Below, piece by piece: positions 22,531 through 35,092 of a stretch of DNA of 64,000 bases. The stretch spans positions 2,666,001-2,730,000 of the forward strand of contig CM074703.1 of the NCBI GenBank assembly GCA_037367355.1. Direction: 5' to 3'. A model generated the notes under the pieces. That model saw nothing but the letters and a program-made list of their open reading frames with translations, was not told the origin of the DNA and made no database searches. The stretch comes from Neoscytalidium dimidiatum. Its lineage: Eukaryota > Ascomycota > Dothideomycetes > Botryosphaeriales > Botryosphaeriaceae. A program made the translations under genes and the position numbers. The number at the start of each line of letters is the position of its first letter. Position 1 is the first letter of the stretch.

Positions 22531-24210
22531 TTATAGCCCGACCACGGCCGAGACCACACCCACCAGAGCCAGCATCCCCCAACCCGCCACACCCGGCACC
22601 AACCCACCCGGCGCCGCCGAAGACACGTGCGCGATTTCCGGAAAGCCCGTCTGATTGACCCCGTCAACCCTACACACGACATCGCACCTCTTCGACTTCC
22701 TCCTGACCAACCGTCCCTCCCCCTCGCCCATGGCACCGACCAACCAGCTGCCCAAGTCCCCTCCTCCGAGAGCGCCGCCGCCGCCGCCGCCGCCACCACC
22801 CAAGCTGTCCACCCCCCTCTTCCTCCTCCTCTTGTTATCCCCGCCGCCGGGCCCCTCGACCGGCCCGCTCGTGTTGAACACCAGCTCGATCCACTGGATC
22901 TGCAGCTCCGCGCTGCCGCCGACGGACATGTTGCCGCTCCACTCGCCGCCGTCGCTCCACATGTTGACGACGAGGCCGCTGGGCTTGCGCGGGACCGAGT
23001 ACGTGTTGGTGGCGCGCAGGGCGCCGTTCAGGTACCAGTTGGACCGGTGCGGGACCCAGTCGATGCGGTGGTCCTGCCAGTCGCGCCAGGACGGCAGCTG
23101 CGCGACCTTCAGGCTCGCCTGCGGCACGTCGTTGCCGTCTTTGACCGAGGGCTGGTTGGTGTACCTGGTGATGGGCGGGCCCGCACGGTGAGTATATTGA
23201 TTTGCTTTTTTTTTTTTCTTTTTTACAAAGGGGTTACGGGAGGGCACGGAAGGGTGTGTGAAGGAGGTAGAGGAGGAGGGAGGGAGGGAGGGAGGGAGGG
23301 AGGGGATGAGGAAGGATGGGCAGGGGAAGGGGAGGGGGCCAGGGCGGGAACATACCGTATCACGGCGTCCGGATCATCCGTTAGGATCTCGATGTCGCTC
23401 TCGTTGTCGTCGTCGTAGAAGGTGAAGAAGCCCGCGACGGCGCCCGCGTCGCCGACCACGCGGGCCCGCATGCGCAGCGACGCGTGCATCAGGTTCTTCT
23501 GCTCGTTCTCGACCTCGGCCGCCGACTGGAAGTCGTCGAGGCGGACGGTGCGGAGGGTCAGGTACGTCGGAAACTGGATGTCCTCGTTGCCCGTGTCGCT
23601 GCCGTTCGTTTGCGCTATGTGCCACACGCAAGTCATGTCAGACTGACCATCTTACTTTTAACGAATCCTCCTTTGTCGAGCATTTCCTAGAAAGGGAAAA
23701 CTCAAAAGGACAAGATTACCGAAATAGGAATATTGAAGGTTGGAGGGAGGACTCACTGATGTACACGTTCCGCGGGCTGTTCTGCATCCGCACGGGGAAC
23801 TCGTCCGTCGCCTCCTTGCCCCAATTCTGAATCCCCCAGTCCTGGTTCCACTCGGTGCCGTTCAGGTAGCCCGCGTCGGCGTTCGACACCGTCTCGTATC
23901 CTTGATCCTCATCATCCGTCACCGGGTCGGGAATCTCGGTGTACTGGTCGGCCGATGTTGCCAGGGAGCGGAAGTCCCAGAAGCGGTGGTAGGAGAAGTA
24001 GTACGGCTTCTGGTCGTTGCCGTTGCCGGTGCCCGAATCTAGCGTATAGCAGGTGCAGTTTGGCGAGTTGTCCTTGAGCAGCGACTGATTTTTGTCGTCA
24101 TCGCCATCATCGTCGGCGCGGACCGTGTGGATCAGACGCGTGGACAGGAGGAGAAGGGAGAGGAGGTGCAGGGGCGTGGGTGGTGTGGAGATGGGTCGGG
24201 AGATCAACAT
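22531..24210 (-). CDS. GPI-anchored glycoside hydrolase family 16 (beta-glucanase-like) enzyme
   Basis: Three exons on the minus strand, 24210-23757, 23614-23356 and 23164-22531, give 448 residues; introns of 142 and 191 nt. A signal peptide with a long leucine run (LHLLSLLLLSTRLIHTVRA) opens the protein. The fold region follows (YYFSYHRFWDFRSLA, then GFFTFYDDD) with the GH16 catalytic signature NESDIEI, an intact ExDxE at about Glu223, Asp225 and Glu227. Later come WVPHRSNWYLNGAL and VVNMWSDGGEW, as in the concanavalin-A-like sandwich. The C-terminal third has KRRRKR and a glycine run, then a hydrophobic end preceded by small residues (SSAAPGG), a likely GPI signal. The enzyme should act outside the cell on beta-glucan or a related wall polymer, by hydrolysis or transglycosylation; specificity cannot be read. 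Confidence 0.9.
23276..23306. repeat. (GGGA)n microsatellite in the second GH16 intron
   Basis: A run of GGGA units on the plus strand, so TCCC in the transcript. It lies in the intron at 23165-23355 and helps explain that intron's unusual length. Confidence 0.9.
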
Positions 24211-25880
24211 GGTACTTGCGGTTGGTGGTGGTCCACCGATTGCCTGTTGCCTCGTGCGAGCGAATTATGGAATACGGAAAAATGAAAGACAAGCGCAGTG
24301 ACAGTAATTAAAGAAAGAGAGATGATGGTGCGGAAACGCAACTGTTAATAGAGGCAAGAGAAACAATATGAAGCGAAGCGTTTCAACGAGCGTGTCTCGA
24401 AACTCGTGAGCGCGGAGTAAAGAAAAAGTATCGCGAGAGGTGAGCAAGCACGCAAAATCACAGGTAGAAAGATCCGACTCCCTCAAGCGCACGCCAGGGC
24501 CGTCACGCAGATATAACGGAGACGGCGCTCAGGCCGAGCGGGTACATCGTTCGCAGCGCGCTGGGGAAGGTTCGCGCGATGGGTTGAGAATGGAGAAAAA
24601 GAAGGCAAGAGGCGTTTTGATTAGAAGCGCCTGGCTCTCATGGCCCGACAGCCTTTGGCTGTAGGGGCTCGTATTGCAGCCCCTGCGCCCCCCATCAGCC
24701 CCCCGCCAGCCGCCCGTACCTGGCGATCGCGCGAGCCAGCCATGCCGCTTCAAGCCAGCTCTAGGCCTAAATGGCGCCAGCGAAAACATGTCAGGCGCCT
24801 GAAGGAGCGGCACCACATCCGAGTCCCTTCCGCACCACTCACGCGTGCAGCCGCTGCCTATAAATACGCTTCAGAGCCTGCTGCATCAGGCAAGAAACGG
24901 GGCTGGTTTCGTTTCATCACCTCATGCTTTCCTTCTCCGCCCGCCGCCGGCTGCCCGGCACCCCCAAAGTCAATTTCTCCCCCACAGTTCCAGACCGTCG
25001 TAGCATCAGGGCCCTTGTTTGAAGCAGGGAGAAAGTGTATCAATAAAAGACTCTACGGGGTGTTCGTGACATATGAAAAGTGAAAGATGACCTGCAGCCA
25101 GCAGCCGGGCAGTCGGTTGAACTATGTACAGCGTATATATATACCTGGTCGAGTATATGTAAATCAGGTTTGCCAGCCGACTATGCCAGTGCCTATGCCA
25201 TCGGCCAGGTCCAGGGGGTAAAGGAGAGAGAGACTTTGCGCGGTCGCGGCGTGGGTTCGCCAGTGTCAGAGCACGGCGGTGTCAAAGAACTAGTGAACGA
25301 AAAGCGGATCTCATTGGAAGTCGACCTTTCCTTACAAGTGTCGCCCCATGGTAGTATCGCGCTGCGTGGCAACCCGCTCCCGCACGGCAGAGCGCTGGTG
25401 CCCGCATGAGAAGGAGAAAGGTGCTCGGGGTGATAGGAAATGAGAGTCGCGAGCGCATGAGATCTCCATGCGCAGCCATGTGATCAGACAGCCAACAGTA
25501 GCGCGTGAGGGGATGATGCCGTCCAACAAAACAAGAGAAAAACAAGACAACAAAAAGGTACTATGGCCAAATAGACACGACTCCGTCATCGGCAAAGTGG
25601 CGGGTGCGAGAAAACTAGAAAAGGGAAAACGAAACTCCACCGGGAAAGAAGCAAGAAAAGGAACCACCGAAGAAAACCGGACTGCTAACATAATTGGGTA
25701 TTTGCCTCATCGCTCCTCCACATCCTCCTCTTTCTTTTTCATTCAGCGTTTTCTTCAACATCGAACCAGCTCTCGCCGGCCCGATTCTCCTCTACATCCT
25801 CCAGCGCGCCCGCCTCACGCAACTTCTGCTGCAGTTGCTCTTGAAGCGACATTGCCTGCTCTCGGTCCATGGACTCGCGA
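24211..25880. other. GH16 promoter and region downstream of the DENN gene
   Basis: No separate gene supported. The first part should be the GH16 promoter. At the far end a minus-strand frame (about 25739-25900) looks like coding sequence continuing the DENN gene one frame off; see findings. Confidence 0.55.
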
Positions 25881-28872
25881 TTAACTCGATCCACCAACGA
25901 GAGGCCGGCCAGACGACGTCCGTCGAATATTGTGCGCATATTTAGAGACCGGCGCGATGTGGTGGTGGACTTCCTCTTTTCCGCTGTTGTCGTCACGAAA
26001 CCCACGAAATGAATCCCGGGAGTCCCGAAAGGACTCCCGGTTGTCAAAAGATTCATCCTCCGCCTCCACTATCTTGGTTGGGACGTCTGGGACGTCGTCG
26101 TTTTTGTAATGTTGCAGGCTCCGCCTGTCCGGTGTTGTCGACGCCGAGGCCATCGACATCGAAGTGCTCGACCTGTTGTGGACGAGGTCCGGTGTCGGCG
26201 GGATGCTCGAGTGTCTGTTGCTCGGGCGCAAGTACGAAGATTCCTCGTCTCCGACCTCGCTGCCGTTGGTTGCATCGGCGGTGCCGTCGACGGTGCCATC
26301 CTCGGAGCCGCCGAGCGACTTCTCGCGGCTATGGCCACGCTCGTCCTCGGTGTCAGCAGCCTGAGCCAGGTGAAGGCCCTCAACAGCGGCAGCGCACTGC
26401 TCCGAGATGTTCTTGATGATGTACGCGATGGCATCGGTCTTGTCACGCAAGTGGCGGTCAGCAACATCGGCCATGCTCAAGGTAGATAACCTCTTGCGAG
26501 CACCCGGGCTGTTCATTAACCGGCTCTCAACGTCGGGGTTCGCATCGCCATAGCGGCTGACCCTGCGAGAGGCGCGTGAAGAGGTTCGGGAGTTTGCACC
26601 ACGGCTAGCACCGGACTCGGCTTGATCCTTTTCGGACTTCTCGTTCTGGTCCTTGCCGTCAATCTCCTCCTGCGCATCCTCGAAGCCAGCCTCGATGTAC
26701 TCGGAGATCTCGGGATCAGAAGTGAGCGACTTGACAATGTGCTGCATGTGATGGGCTTGACCGTCGATGAGAGCACGCAAATGCAGCACGACGCGCTGAG
26801 CCTCGTCTCTCTGGCGCATGAGCTTGGCGTTCTCGGACTCCAGGGATTGAAGCTCCTTCCTGTTGCGCTTCCTCTCGCGCTCCAGCTCTTCGGCAATTTC
26901 TTGCTGCAGAACAAGCGCCTCGAGGGCGTCATCGCGCTGCTTCTCGGTGCCGGAGAGGCGAACGGTGAGCCTAGCAGCATCATCCTTCTGCTGGTCGATG
27001 AGGTTGGTGAGGCGGCGATTCTCGCGCTTGTGGTTCTCAATCTTGACCTTGAGCTCGGAAGTCTCCTTAGTGAGCTGCTCGGCAAAGGTCTGGAACTTGA
27101 GGAACTGCTGCTTCCAGCTCTCAAGTTCCTCGACAAGGAAGTTGTTCCTCTTGGAAACCTTGGCCAATTCGGTGTCCATCCTGCCCTTGAGATTGATGAA
27201 ATCCTGCCACGCTTCCATCGCATCGCGCGAGTACTGGTTGCGTTCACGAACGATTTCATTGAGGTGCCTCATGGAGACCTTGGTCATCAGAGGCTTCTTC
27301 TGGGAACCACCGAAGATAGCCTTGACGCCAGAGTTACGACCCTTAATCTGACGGTTAGATCTGCCCTTAGGAACCACGAGCGCGCGACTTACTAATTTCT
27401 CGCACATGTGATCCATAACACCCATGATGGCGTCCTGGTTCCACCAGTCCGGATCTTGGATGCTCTCGACCTCACCGCGCATGACAATGATCTGACCGGC
27501 CGGAACGAGCTTACCGCCTCCGTAGGCAGAGCGCAGATGTTGAGGAACGCCAGATGGCGCCACCTCACCATTCAATGCTTGGGTCAGGCGATTGATCATC
27601 TTGGTCCTCTGGCCAGGGGTAAGAGTGCTGGGTGGGTTGGAGGTAAGGACGAAGTTGCGGTCCAGGTCAACGACCAGCGCATCGTTCGGAGCGGTGAAAA
27701 GCGTGCGGCACTCGGCCGTGACACCCAGAATGTATGGGCCGGGCTCCTCAACCAGGCTCTTGGCGTGGCGAGCGTGAACGACGGGAACGTACAGGCCGCT
27801 CCACTCGTAGACACGGACCATGAAGCGAATGGTCTCAGCCGCAACGGTGAGCATGGCAGGGTAGTGACTGACAAAAATGATGCGCCTGGTGGGGGAAACG
27901 GCCGCCTCGACGACACCGACGATGTTGGGAATGGACAAACACGTGAAAAGGGGCCACATGGCAAAGTTCTGGAAGCCAGTCGGAGAAGAAGGGAATTGGT
28001 AGCAGAGAGCGTAGTCCTTCATGTCAATGCGGACAAGGTCGTTAAGCCTGGGTGCAGGGAAGCTAAGGATACGCGACACCTCCTCGGCGTGGAAGAGATT
28101 GGTAGCCTTGTTCCAGTGGATCCACATGCCGCGGAGGTAGTCGCCCAGCAGGTTGTAAAGAGGGTATCTCGAAAGGAAACTGAGGCAGTAGGGAATCCAG
28201 TAGGTCTCATCCGGTGAGTCGTAGAAGTCGTTTTCAGTCCTCTTGCGCAGCTCCCGGATCGTCTCGGCTCTCTTCTCGTCGGCGCGAGACCACACGCGGA
28301 GCGCGATACCGTAGAGGGTGTGCGAGGAATCCTGCTGGAGAACGAAAGAATGGTGGACGCAGTGGGGCTGCTGCTTGCCAGTGCAGATCTCGACATCGTG
28401 GGGGAAACAAGCCTGTCCGACGTTCGTTAGTACCGTGTTGTTTGTTTTCGAGGCCCGCGACTGCTATCGCGCTTAAACTCGGGCCCTGTAATGAGCAACG
28501 TACCCGCATGGCAGCGTGCAGCGACCTGGCGATCTCGTTGTCCTGCTCCAGCCTCGGGCTGCTTCCAAGGATCTCGGGCAACCAGAATTGGCCAACGGCT
28601 CCTTTCATGTGCTGGATCTTTCCCTGGGGAGGCTGAGGCGCCTTGACCCATTGCGACGGCTCACGACCAACACCGCACACCATGTAGGCGTGGGTGAGAG
28701 TCTTGGGCGTGCGCTGGCCGGGCTTGACATTGAGCTGGGAGGGCAGCGGCTGGGTGATCCTCGAGTGCAGCGAAGAGGTCCGGCTGGGGATGAACAGGCT
28801 GTTCTCGCCCTGGGCAGTGGAGGGCCGGTCGGCGTCGCGAGTGCGAGGGCGAAGGCTGAGCGAGGGCGCCAT
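25881..28872 (-). CDS. DENN-domain protein, probable Rab GTPase exchange factor
   Basis: Two exons on the minus strand, 28872-28504 and 28412-25881, separated by a 91-nt intron, give 966 residues. The N-terminal third carries an upstream-DENN-like part (THAYMVCGVG, GQFWLPEILG, HDVEICTGKQQPHCVHHSF, LYGIALRVW). The core DENN part follows (SFLSRYPLYNLLGDYLRGMW, FQNFAMWPLFTCLSI, RIIFVSHYPAMLTVAAETI, YEWSGLYVPVVHA, AECRTLFTAPNDALVVDLD). A long coiled coil follows, then a Ser-rich, probably phosphorylated tail. DENN proteins generally activate Rab-type GTPases in membrane traffic; the partner cannot be named. The annotated frame ends GRPLVGGSS, but coding-like sequence continues beyond in another frame. 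It shares a 2-kb divergent promoter with BCD1. Confidence 0.9.
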
Positions 28873-30848
28873 GGTGCGAGTGGGGCTTGACGGGGCGGTA
28901 GGACAGCTCGAATGCTAGTTCAGCAGGCCCGGAGGCGTGCTGCAGAATATCAGAGGCAACGACAGGTCTGGGGGCCTGAGAAGCAGGCCGGCTGGAGAGC
29001 GAGCAGCCAGCAGGGCTCGGGGTGGTCAGGTCGAGGCCAGGCAATTGAGAGGGACCGGACTCCTGCGAGGGCTGTCTGGAGGGCTGGGAGGGACAGAAGC
29101 AGAAGGAGAGGAGGGGGAGGCGTGGGAATATTGAGATGAAGAGCTCTGGGTACGCGGACGGGGGTCGCTGGGCTCGCTCCTAATGGCCGGCGCGGGCAGC
29201 GCTAGGCAGGATGGACATGTATCGCGCAGGCGTCGCCTGGAGAGTTTGATTGAGACGTGAGCGGCATGGATCCCGGACTGGCGTCTGCACGCGCAGGGGT
29301 TCCATTCTCGCATACAACGCCGCCAAGCAGCAGGGGGGGTTTCCTTCCCGCGCGCACCAGAGGCGTCCGGGCACGGCGGGCGTGCTCTCCACCTGCTCGC
29401 GCCGTGCTGCAGCGTGCGTGCCCGCCCGCGTGGCATTATTGCAGCGCGCGCGGAGAGAGTCAGAGGCAAGCTGCGATTCACTGCGAAGGCGCTGGGCGGC
29501 CGGCCGGCAGTCGTGCGCCGCACACTGCACGCTCGCAATGAGCCGATGCCGCCATCCCTCCACCCTGCCATCTCCGCCACGCCCGACTCGAGCGCGCAGG
29601 ATGTCCCTTGCGGCGGCGGCAGGCCGGAAGTCGTCAGCGGTCGCCTCCCACCCAGCGCGTGCATTGCGCATGGCACCGCGGCCGATCCATTAATTCCGTA
29701 GCGTGCGGTCGATATATCACAGCGACCACCAGCAGACCAGCAGCCCTCTTCGCTGCGCGCGCGCACCGGCCCTGCGCGCTGGCGCTGCCTCTGGCTCTGG
29801 CTCTGCTCTGCCTTCGCCGTTAGTGCCGGGGTGCAGTGCCCAATGGGGACGCCATGTGCTGCTTCTGGCCGCGCCTGTGCCCCTGATGCGCGGCCGGCAT
29901 CAGCTCACACGCTCGCTCGATTGGGGCCGGGCTGCTGGCGTGGCTGGGCCTGGGGCGCCGGATAGATGAGAAACGGCTCTTCTGCAGACTGGCGGCTGGC
30001 TTCTCTGGGGCCTCCGACCTGGGGCCAGGAGCGAGGCCGCCGGGCTGCTGAAACGCGAGCCGTGGGCCCTGTCCATGTCGGCGGATCGGAGCTAGGAGGA
30101 GAATATGAAGGTCTGGCGGAATGGTACGAGTAGCATGGAGGACGGACGACGGACGACGGCTCACGGCGCTGCACACACACACACACTTGCAGCGCGGATG
30201 GCGGGCTGGTAGGCGTTTGGCGCGTCCATTGCGTGCATATCGAGACACGAGCCAGGGAGATGCATGCTCCACACGATGGGCCCGCGATCGCGCTGGCAGC
30301 CCGCTGGCAAACACTGGCTGCAGTCGAGTGGATCTGCGCGACTCGGGCGCTGCAGCGGCGCTAGGGTATGATGCAGAGGGTAGCAGACGGCTGGCAGCGC
30401 GCGCGGAGACCCTGGCGCGGGCGCTGGCGCTGACGCTGATGCTGTACCGCCGAACAGGACCAGCCCAAAAAAAAAAAGAAAAAAAAGAAAACTCTACTTT
30501 GTTCCATCTGCTAGAAATCGTCATCGCCAGCCCACCGGTCCTCCGAGCTTAAGCTTCATCTAGCTTGATCCCACATCGCTGCTTTGCCCTGGATCTCGCC
30601 ATCCGCGATAACGTCTGGCCCGCTGTCCGCCGTCCACTGTCCGCTGTCCGCTGTCCGCTGTCTGCCTGAGCCGCGGGATCTCCTGGCCCGTCTCCCGCCC
30701 AAGCCCGGTGTCGCACATCCACTCAAGCTCCTGGCGCCGCGCGCGAATCAGCGTGCTGTCCCGCCAGCGTTGCCCGAGGCTGTAAGACCGCGTCTGCTGC
30801 CATCTGCCCTCCAATTGCCATTGCTGTCCCGCAGCGCCCCTCCAAGCC
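28873..30848. other. Bidirectional promoter region, DENN gene / BCD1
   Basis: About 2 kb, GC-rich, between divergent starts. Many long open frames overlap on both strands with shifting composition; none looks real. It contains a (CA)n tract near 30174-30186 and a CTGTCCG tandem repeat at 30621-30665. Confidence 0.6.
30621..30665. repeat. CTGTCCG heptamer repeat in the BCD1 promoter or leader
   Basis: Five to six near-identical copies of CTGTCCG or CGTCCAC-like heptamers in tandem, 185-230 bases upstream of the BCD1 start codon. Confidence 0.85.
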
Positions 30849-32239
30849 ATGGCCGACGACCCGCTGCTCAGCGACTTGTGCAGCATCTGGTAAGCTCGCA
30901 AAGCAAATTTGGCGCAAATTCCCCAATCTCGCCGTGAAATCACCTGCCGTGTCACATAGAGAGCACTGCTGACCGTCGCCCCTCCGCGCAGCAACCGCAA
31001 CCCTCCAAAGTATCGATGCCCCCGAGACTCTGTGCGCACATGCTCCCTCCCGTGCTACAAGCGCCACCAGCAATGGGCCCAGTGCAATGGGAAGCGCGAT
31101 CCCGCTGCCTTCGTCAAGCGCGCCGACCTCGCCACCCCCCGCGGCATCGACCACGACTACAACTTCCTGACCGGCATTGAGCGCGGCCTGCAGCGTGCGG
31201 ACGCGGATGCCGACGCCCGTGCCCACGAGGGCCAGAAGTACGAGCGAATGCAGGCGCGCCTGCGGCCCTACCTGCAGCGCAACCGCATCGTCGTGGACCG
31301 AGCGCCCATTGGAATGAGCAGGCAGAAGACGAACAGCACGCGGATTACAAAGTACGAACCCCCTGTTTTCGAGCACGCGGCTATCGGAACTTCCCTGCTG
31401 ACTCCCTCTTCAGTGGCGGACACGTTCGCTGGGCTGTCGAATGGCTTCACCAGGATGGCTCTCGGGATCTACGCGAAGCCGATGCTGACAGCTCGTTAAG
31501 CGACCTCTATTCGGGGCTCCTGGTCGAGTTGTCCCGCAAGAGGAAGCGCACGGGGCAGGAGCCTGAGAGACCCTCGAAACAGAGTAAAGACCAGAATGTC
31601 TCAATTCGGGCTGCTGGCAGCCACCAAATTTCCACTTCGGGACAGCCTGCTTCTGAGCCTGCTTCTGACGATACACAAGCAGTCCCAACCACTGCCGCCG
31701 ACAGCTCGGCCGAGGAGTCGAGACAAGATGCTCCCTCTACGCAACTTGCGTCGTCGGCAGGGTCCACAGCAGCAACCGTCTCTGATATAGCTGCAGATGA
31801 TGAACCCAGTGACCGCAACATGCAGGCTCACACACCAGTCCACTCATTCTACCTCGTCAAACCACACACCCCTTCCTCGCAGCCCCGCGTCTTGATTCCC
31901 CTTGAGTCTAGCTCCACTCTTACTACCGCTCTTTCCTCACAGGTTGTCCTCGAGTACCCGACTATCAAAGTGCTACCACGCCAAGCCGCCGACGCCCCGC
32001 TCCCGGACGGCTTCATTCTCGAAGAGGACTACATCCGGCAGACGAAGCGGGATGTTCAGGAGCTTGAAGCGCTGATCGGGCCGGACGGACAGGTGATGAC
32101 AGCAGCTAAAGTCCGGAGGGACGACGATCCTGCCGATGTGGCGCGCGGAAGAGTAAGCGCAGGAGCCGGAGACAGCGGCCCGGTTGATGACAAGAAGCTG
32201 CTGGAAGTGCTGACGAGGGACCTGAACGCGCGTAAGTGA
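30849..32239 (+). CDS. BCD1: Box C/D snoRNA protein 1 (Bcd1, HIT zinc finger)
   Basis: Exons 30849-30889, 30992-31351 and 31414-32239 encode 408 residues. The N-terminus is a HIT-type zinc finger: LCSICNRNPPKYRCPRDS then RTCSLPCYKRHQQWAQC. It is followed by the Bcd1-specific block RDPAAFVKRADL, GIDHDYNFLTGIERGLQR and RHVRWAVEWLH-type residues after the second splice. A variable Ser/Ala-rich region and a conserved end (FILEEDYIRQTKR, LLEVLTRDLNAR) complete it. Bcd1 is a nuclear assembly factor needed for stable box C/D snoRNPs, with the R2TP and Rvb1/2 machinery. The finger lacks one expected ligand: the CPxC pair reads C23-P-R-D26. The start is well supported because the first intron splits the codon of Cys14. 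Family assignment is firm; the missing Cys is a direct reading. Confidence 0.92.
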
Positions 32240-35070
32240 TGTATCGGTAAGCGCCGTACCTGGCGGGTTCCTGGCAAGGATGGCTGCCTGGATTTCAAAC
32301 AACAAACGGCGCATGCCTGCCTCAACCTTCACAGCGGCATTGACCACTGCTCACGCGTGGCACTAATCCACGGCAATTTGCGTCAGAAGAGCACGGAGCT
32401 GCTTGCCCGCTCAATGACGCCCCGTAGAAAGGGCGGATACCGAGAACCAGGTTCCCTGAGAGGCACTCGGACGCCCGAGAGAAGGAGCATGAGTCGCGAC
32501 TCTCTCAGGCCGGCCTGCCTCGACTCTGAGACACGGGGAGGGGAAACCTTAAATCGAAAAAACCCCGTCAGCCGTTGTGGGCGGTAGTGCTTTTGCCACG
32601 CGGTGATCACCACGGCCTGGCTTCCCCTGTTGCGACAGCATTGCTCAATCGACGCATGGGTGCTCCGGATCATGCACCGCCAACTGTAAACAGGAACAAA
32701 CTCCGATCAATGGGGGACTCTTTTTTTTTTTTATCTATTCGATGGCCCGATCTGCCTCGTTTCGTCCCGCTCTGGCCCCCTTCTTTTAAGCGAGGAGCCA
32801 GTGAGCAGGATTTGCTCTTCGCGTACGTCTTGTTGGTGCTCAAGAGTGGAGGAGGGAGTGCCTTGTCTCGATAAGCGAAGGAGCCGCCGTTTACGCGTCA
32901 AACCGTTCGGGGAGCGCGAGTGCGAGCGAGCGAGCGCAGAGACCAATTGCGCCGTAGATAGAAGCGGGATGGTCTGTTCTCAAAGCAGAAATAGCAGTCC
33001 TCCTCGTGTAGAGGCGGTATAATGGACCTGTATGAATATAGCTCATGTAAAACCGGATTGGACGGAGCGGACCTGGAAGTCCTGGCCTTGCAATTATTCG
33101 ACCGGCCTTCGATTGGTCACGAGCCTCGCGCTGGTATCTGTGGTTGGCATCCCTACGCCTTCTGCTACCTTCGACGCCTCGCTTCACCTTGCCCTCCCCT
33201 CGCGCCACCTTTCTTCCTTACGTGCAGAGCCTTGGCTCCAATCGCCCGGAATCCCGAGACCAAAGGGTCTTCTCAGACATGTTCGGAACCCCTCATCTGT
33301 CTGCTGCCCGCGATTCGCACACACACGATGCTGCAAGTCACAGATGCACTGCACCGACAATGCGATGGCTGGCAGAACCAATCTCACCTCGGTCGCGTGG
33401 CAAGCATCCCCAAGTCAAGCTATCAGCCCGTGAACCCATCTCTGACATCGGCAAATAACCTTCTTCATGCTTCTCCTCACTCTCCCCGCGCGTTCAGACA
33501 GATCAACAACAAACAACAATAATCGCCGCCTAAGGCTGCCCCGAGCGCCACACGCACAAATGATAGTAAGATGATGAAAAATTCCCCGTGTCAGGATTAC
33601 TGGACGACGAAGGCGCACAGGAAGAAGAAAAAAGCTTAAATCAGCCGGTTCGGCTCCTTACCGATCGCCACGACCCTGGTAACAGGTTGTCCATTGGCTG
33701 CCGTCAAATGACCTGCCCACCTCGTCGAAAACGTCGAGGCTCAAGATTATATGAGCGTGCAATTCAAAGAGATTGAGTGGAGGAGACGTGTGATGTGTCA
33801 ATTGGGTGAAATTGTCAACAACGGTCCGATGGTTGCGACCACAGAGCGGCATCAGGAAGATAGCGCGTCGGACGAAGCATGTCGCCAAGGGGAGCGGCAG
33901 GGCTGGGAAGGATCCAAGTCGACGCTCGCGGGAGGTGGAAGAAATCCTCAGACGTTCCGTCCGGAGGATCGTTGTTTGAGGGTGGTAAGGCAGAGACGGA
34001 TGCCTAGGCCCGGGGCTTGCGTACGTCCTGCCGCCATTCGCAGAAACTGTCAATCTGCTCAGCTAAACAAGGATCCCTTCAGACACTGCGGAGCGACATG
34101 TTACTCGTCTTCTTTCTTGCTCCGCTGCCAATCCGCTGTCGCTGAGCGCCTCACGCGCCTACCGCGCGCATGCAAAGCCAGCGCCTCTGCCGCTTCAATC
34201 GTACCATTGCGGCGAATTTACCGCTCCTCTAACCAAGGTACTCGGTACCCGCCTATGCTGCAACGGCCGGAGTCTGTCCCCATCGTCAACGTCACCAACC
34301 TCTTATCCATACATCCATCATCAGCACTACCAACCCGCCACATGCACCTATCCCCACACAGCATTCCATGTCGAAGGCCACACGTACTCGTGTTCCATCA
34401 GTGAACTTGCTCGATCTCCTGCCGTTTTTGAACTAGCCTCGTGCATGTTTGAGGACAGCGGCGACGACGGCTTACCCGCCTATCCGCTCCCGCAACGCCC
34501 GCCACACCGTTGTCTGAAGTCCGGACCAGCCCCCTCATATTTCTTCTCTTCCCCCCCACATTAGTTCGCCACTGATATCTCGTGGTGCACTAGATAGTGG
34601 CATTGGATGTGACGATTTTATTGATAGCTTGCAACAAGTGGCAAAGAATCCCCCATCAGACTGCAACATGATTTGCATAGGCAGTCGTTCGGATGTAGAT
34701 ATATTGCAAATTCGGTGGCATCTGCGTCTGGAAGATTGCTTCAACTACTCGAAACTCTCATTTGAGAATTTGTCCTGCGAAGTAAAGGCTATCAGGTTTC
34801 TTCTGTGACCTACTATATACTCGGTGCGTTATGTCTGGCGAACAGAGAGTATCAATGAATTTCGCTGTCCATCGTGGTTGTAGCATCAGCAGACATCCAA
34901 AGCAGCAAAAGTCAAATTCATAAACCAGAGTAACTTTTCGCCGACGTACGTACATTAGGCTTACGGACGCACAGTAGTCCGCGCCTTTTAGTCAAAGACG
35001 CCGACAAATTGTGGAGTCTACCAGACAACGTCGAGAAAGAGACAGAGACAGCACTAAACTAGCTCCAATT

Positions 35071-35092
35071 AGCCAGCCAGCCAGCCAGCCAG
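35071..35092. repeat. (AGCC)5 microsatellite
   Basis: Five tandem AGCC units plus AG in the gene-free stretch. Confidence 0.95.

Noticed and set aside
26622..27395. 257-codon plus-strand frame opposite the DENN coiled coil
   Set aside because: Leu-rich antisense of a heptad-rich region, a known artefact of coiled-coil genes.
33751..34404. 217-codon frame in the 5.4-kb gap
   Set aside because: No hydrophobic core pattern, no family motif, no conserved splice structure.
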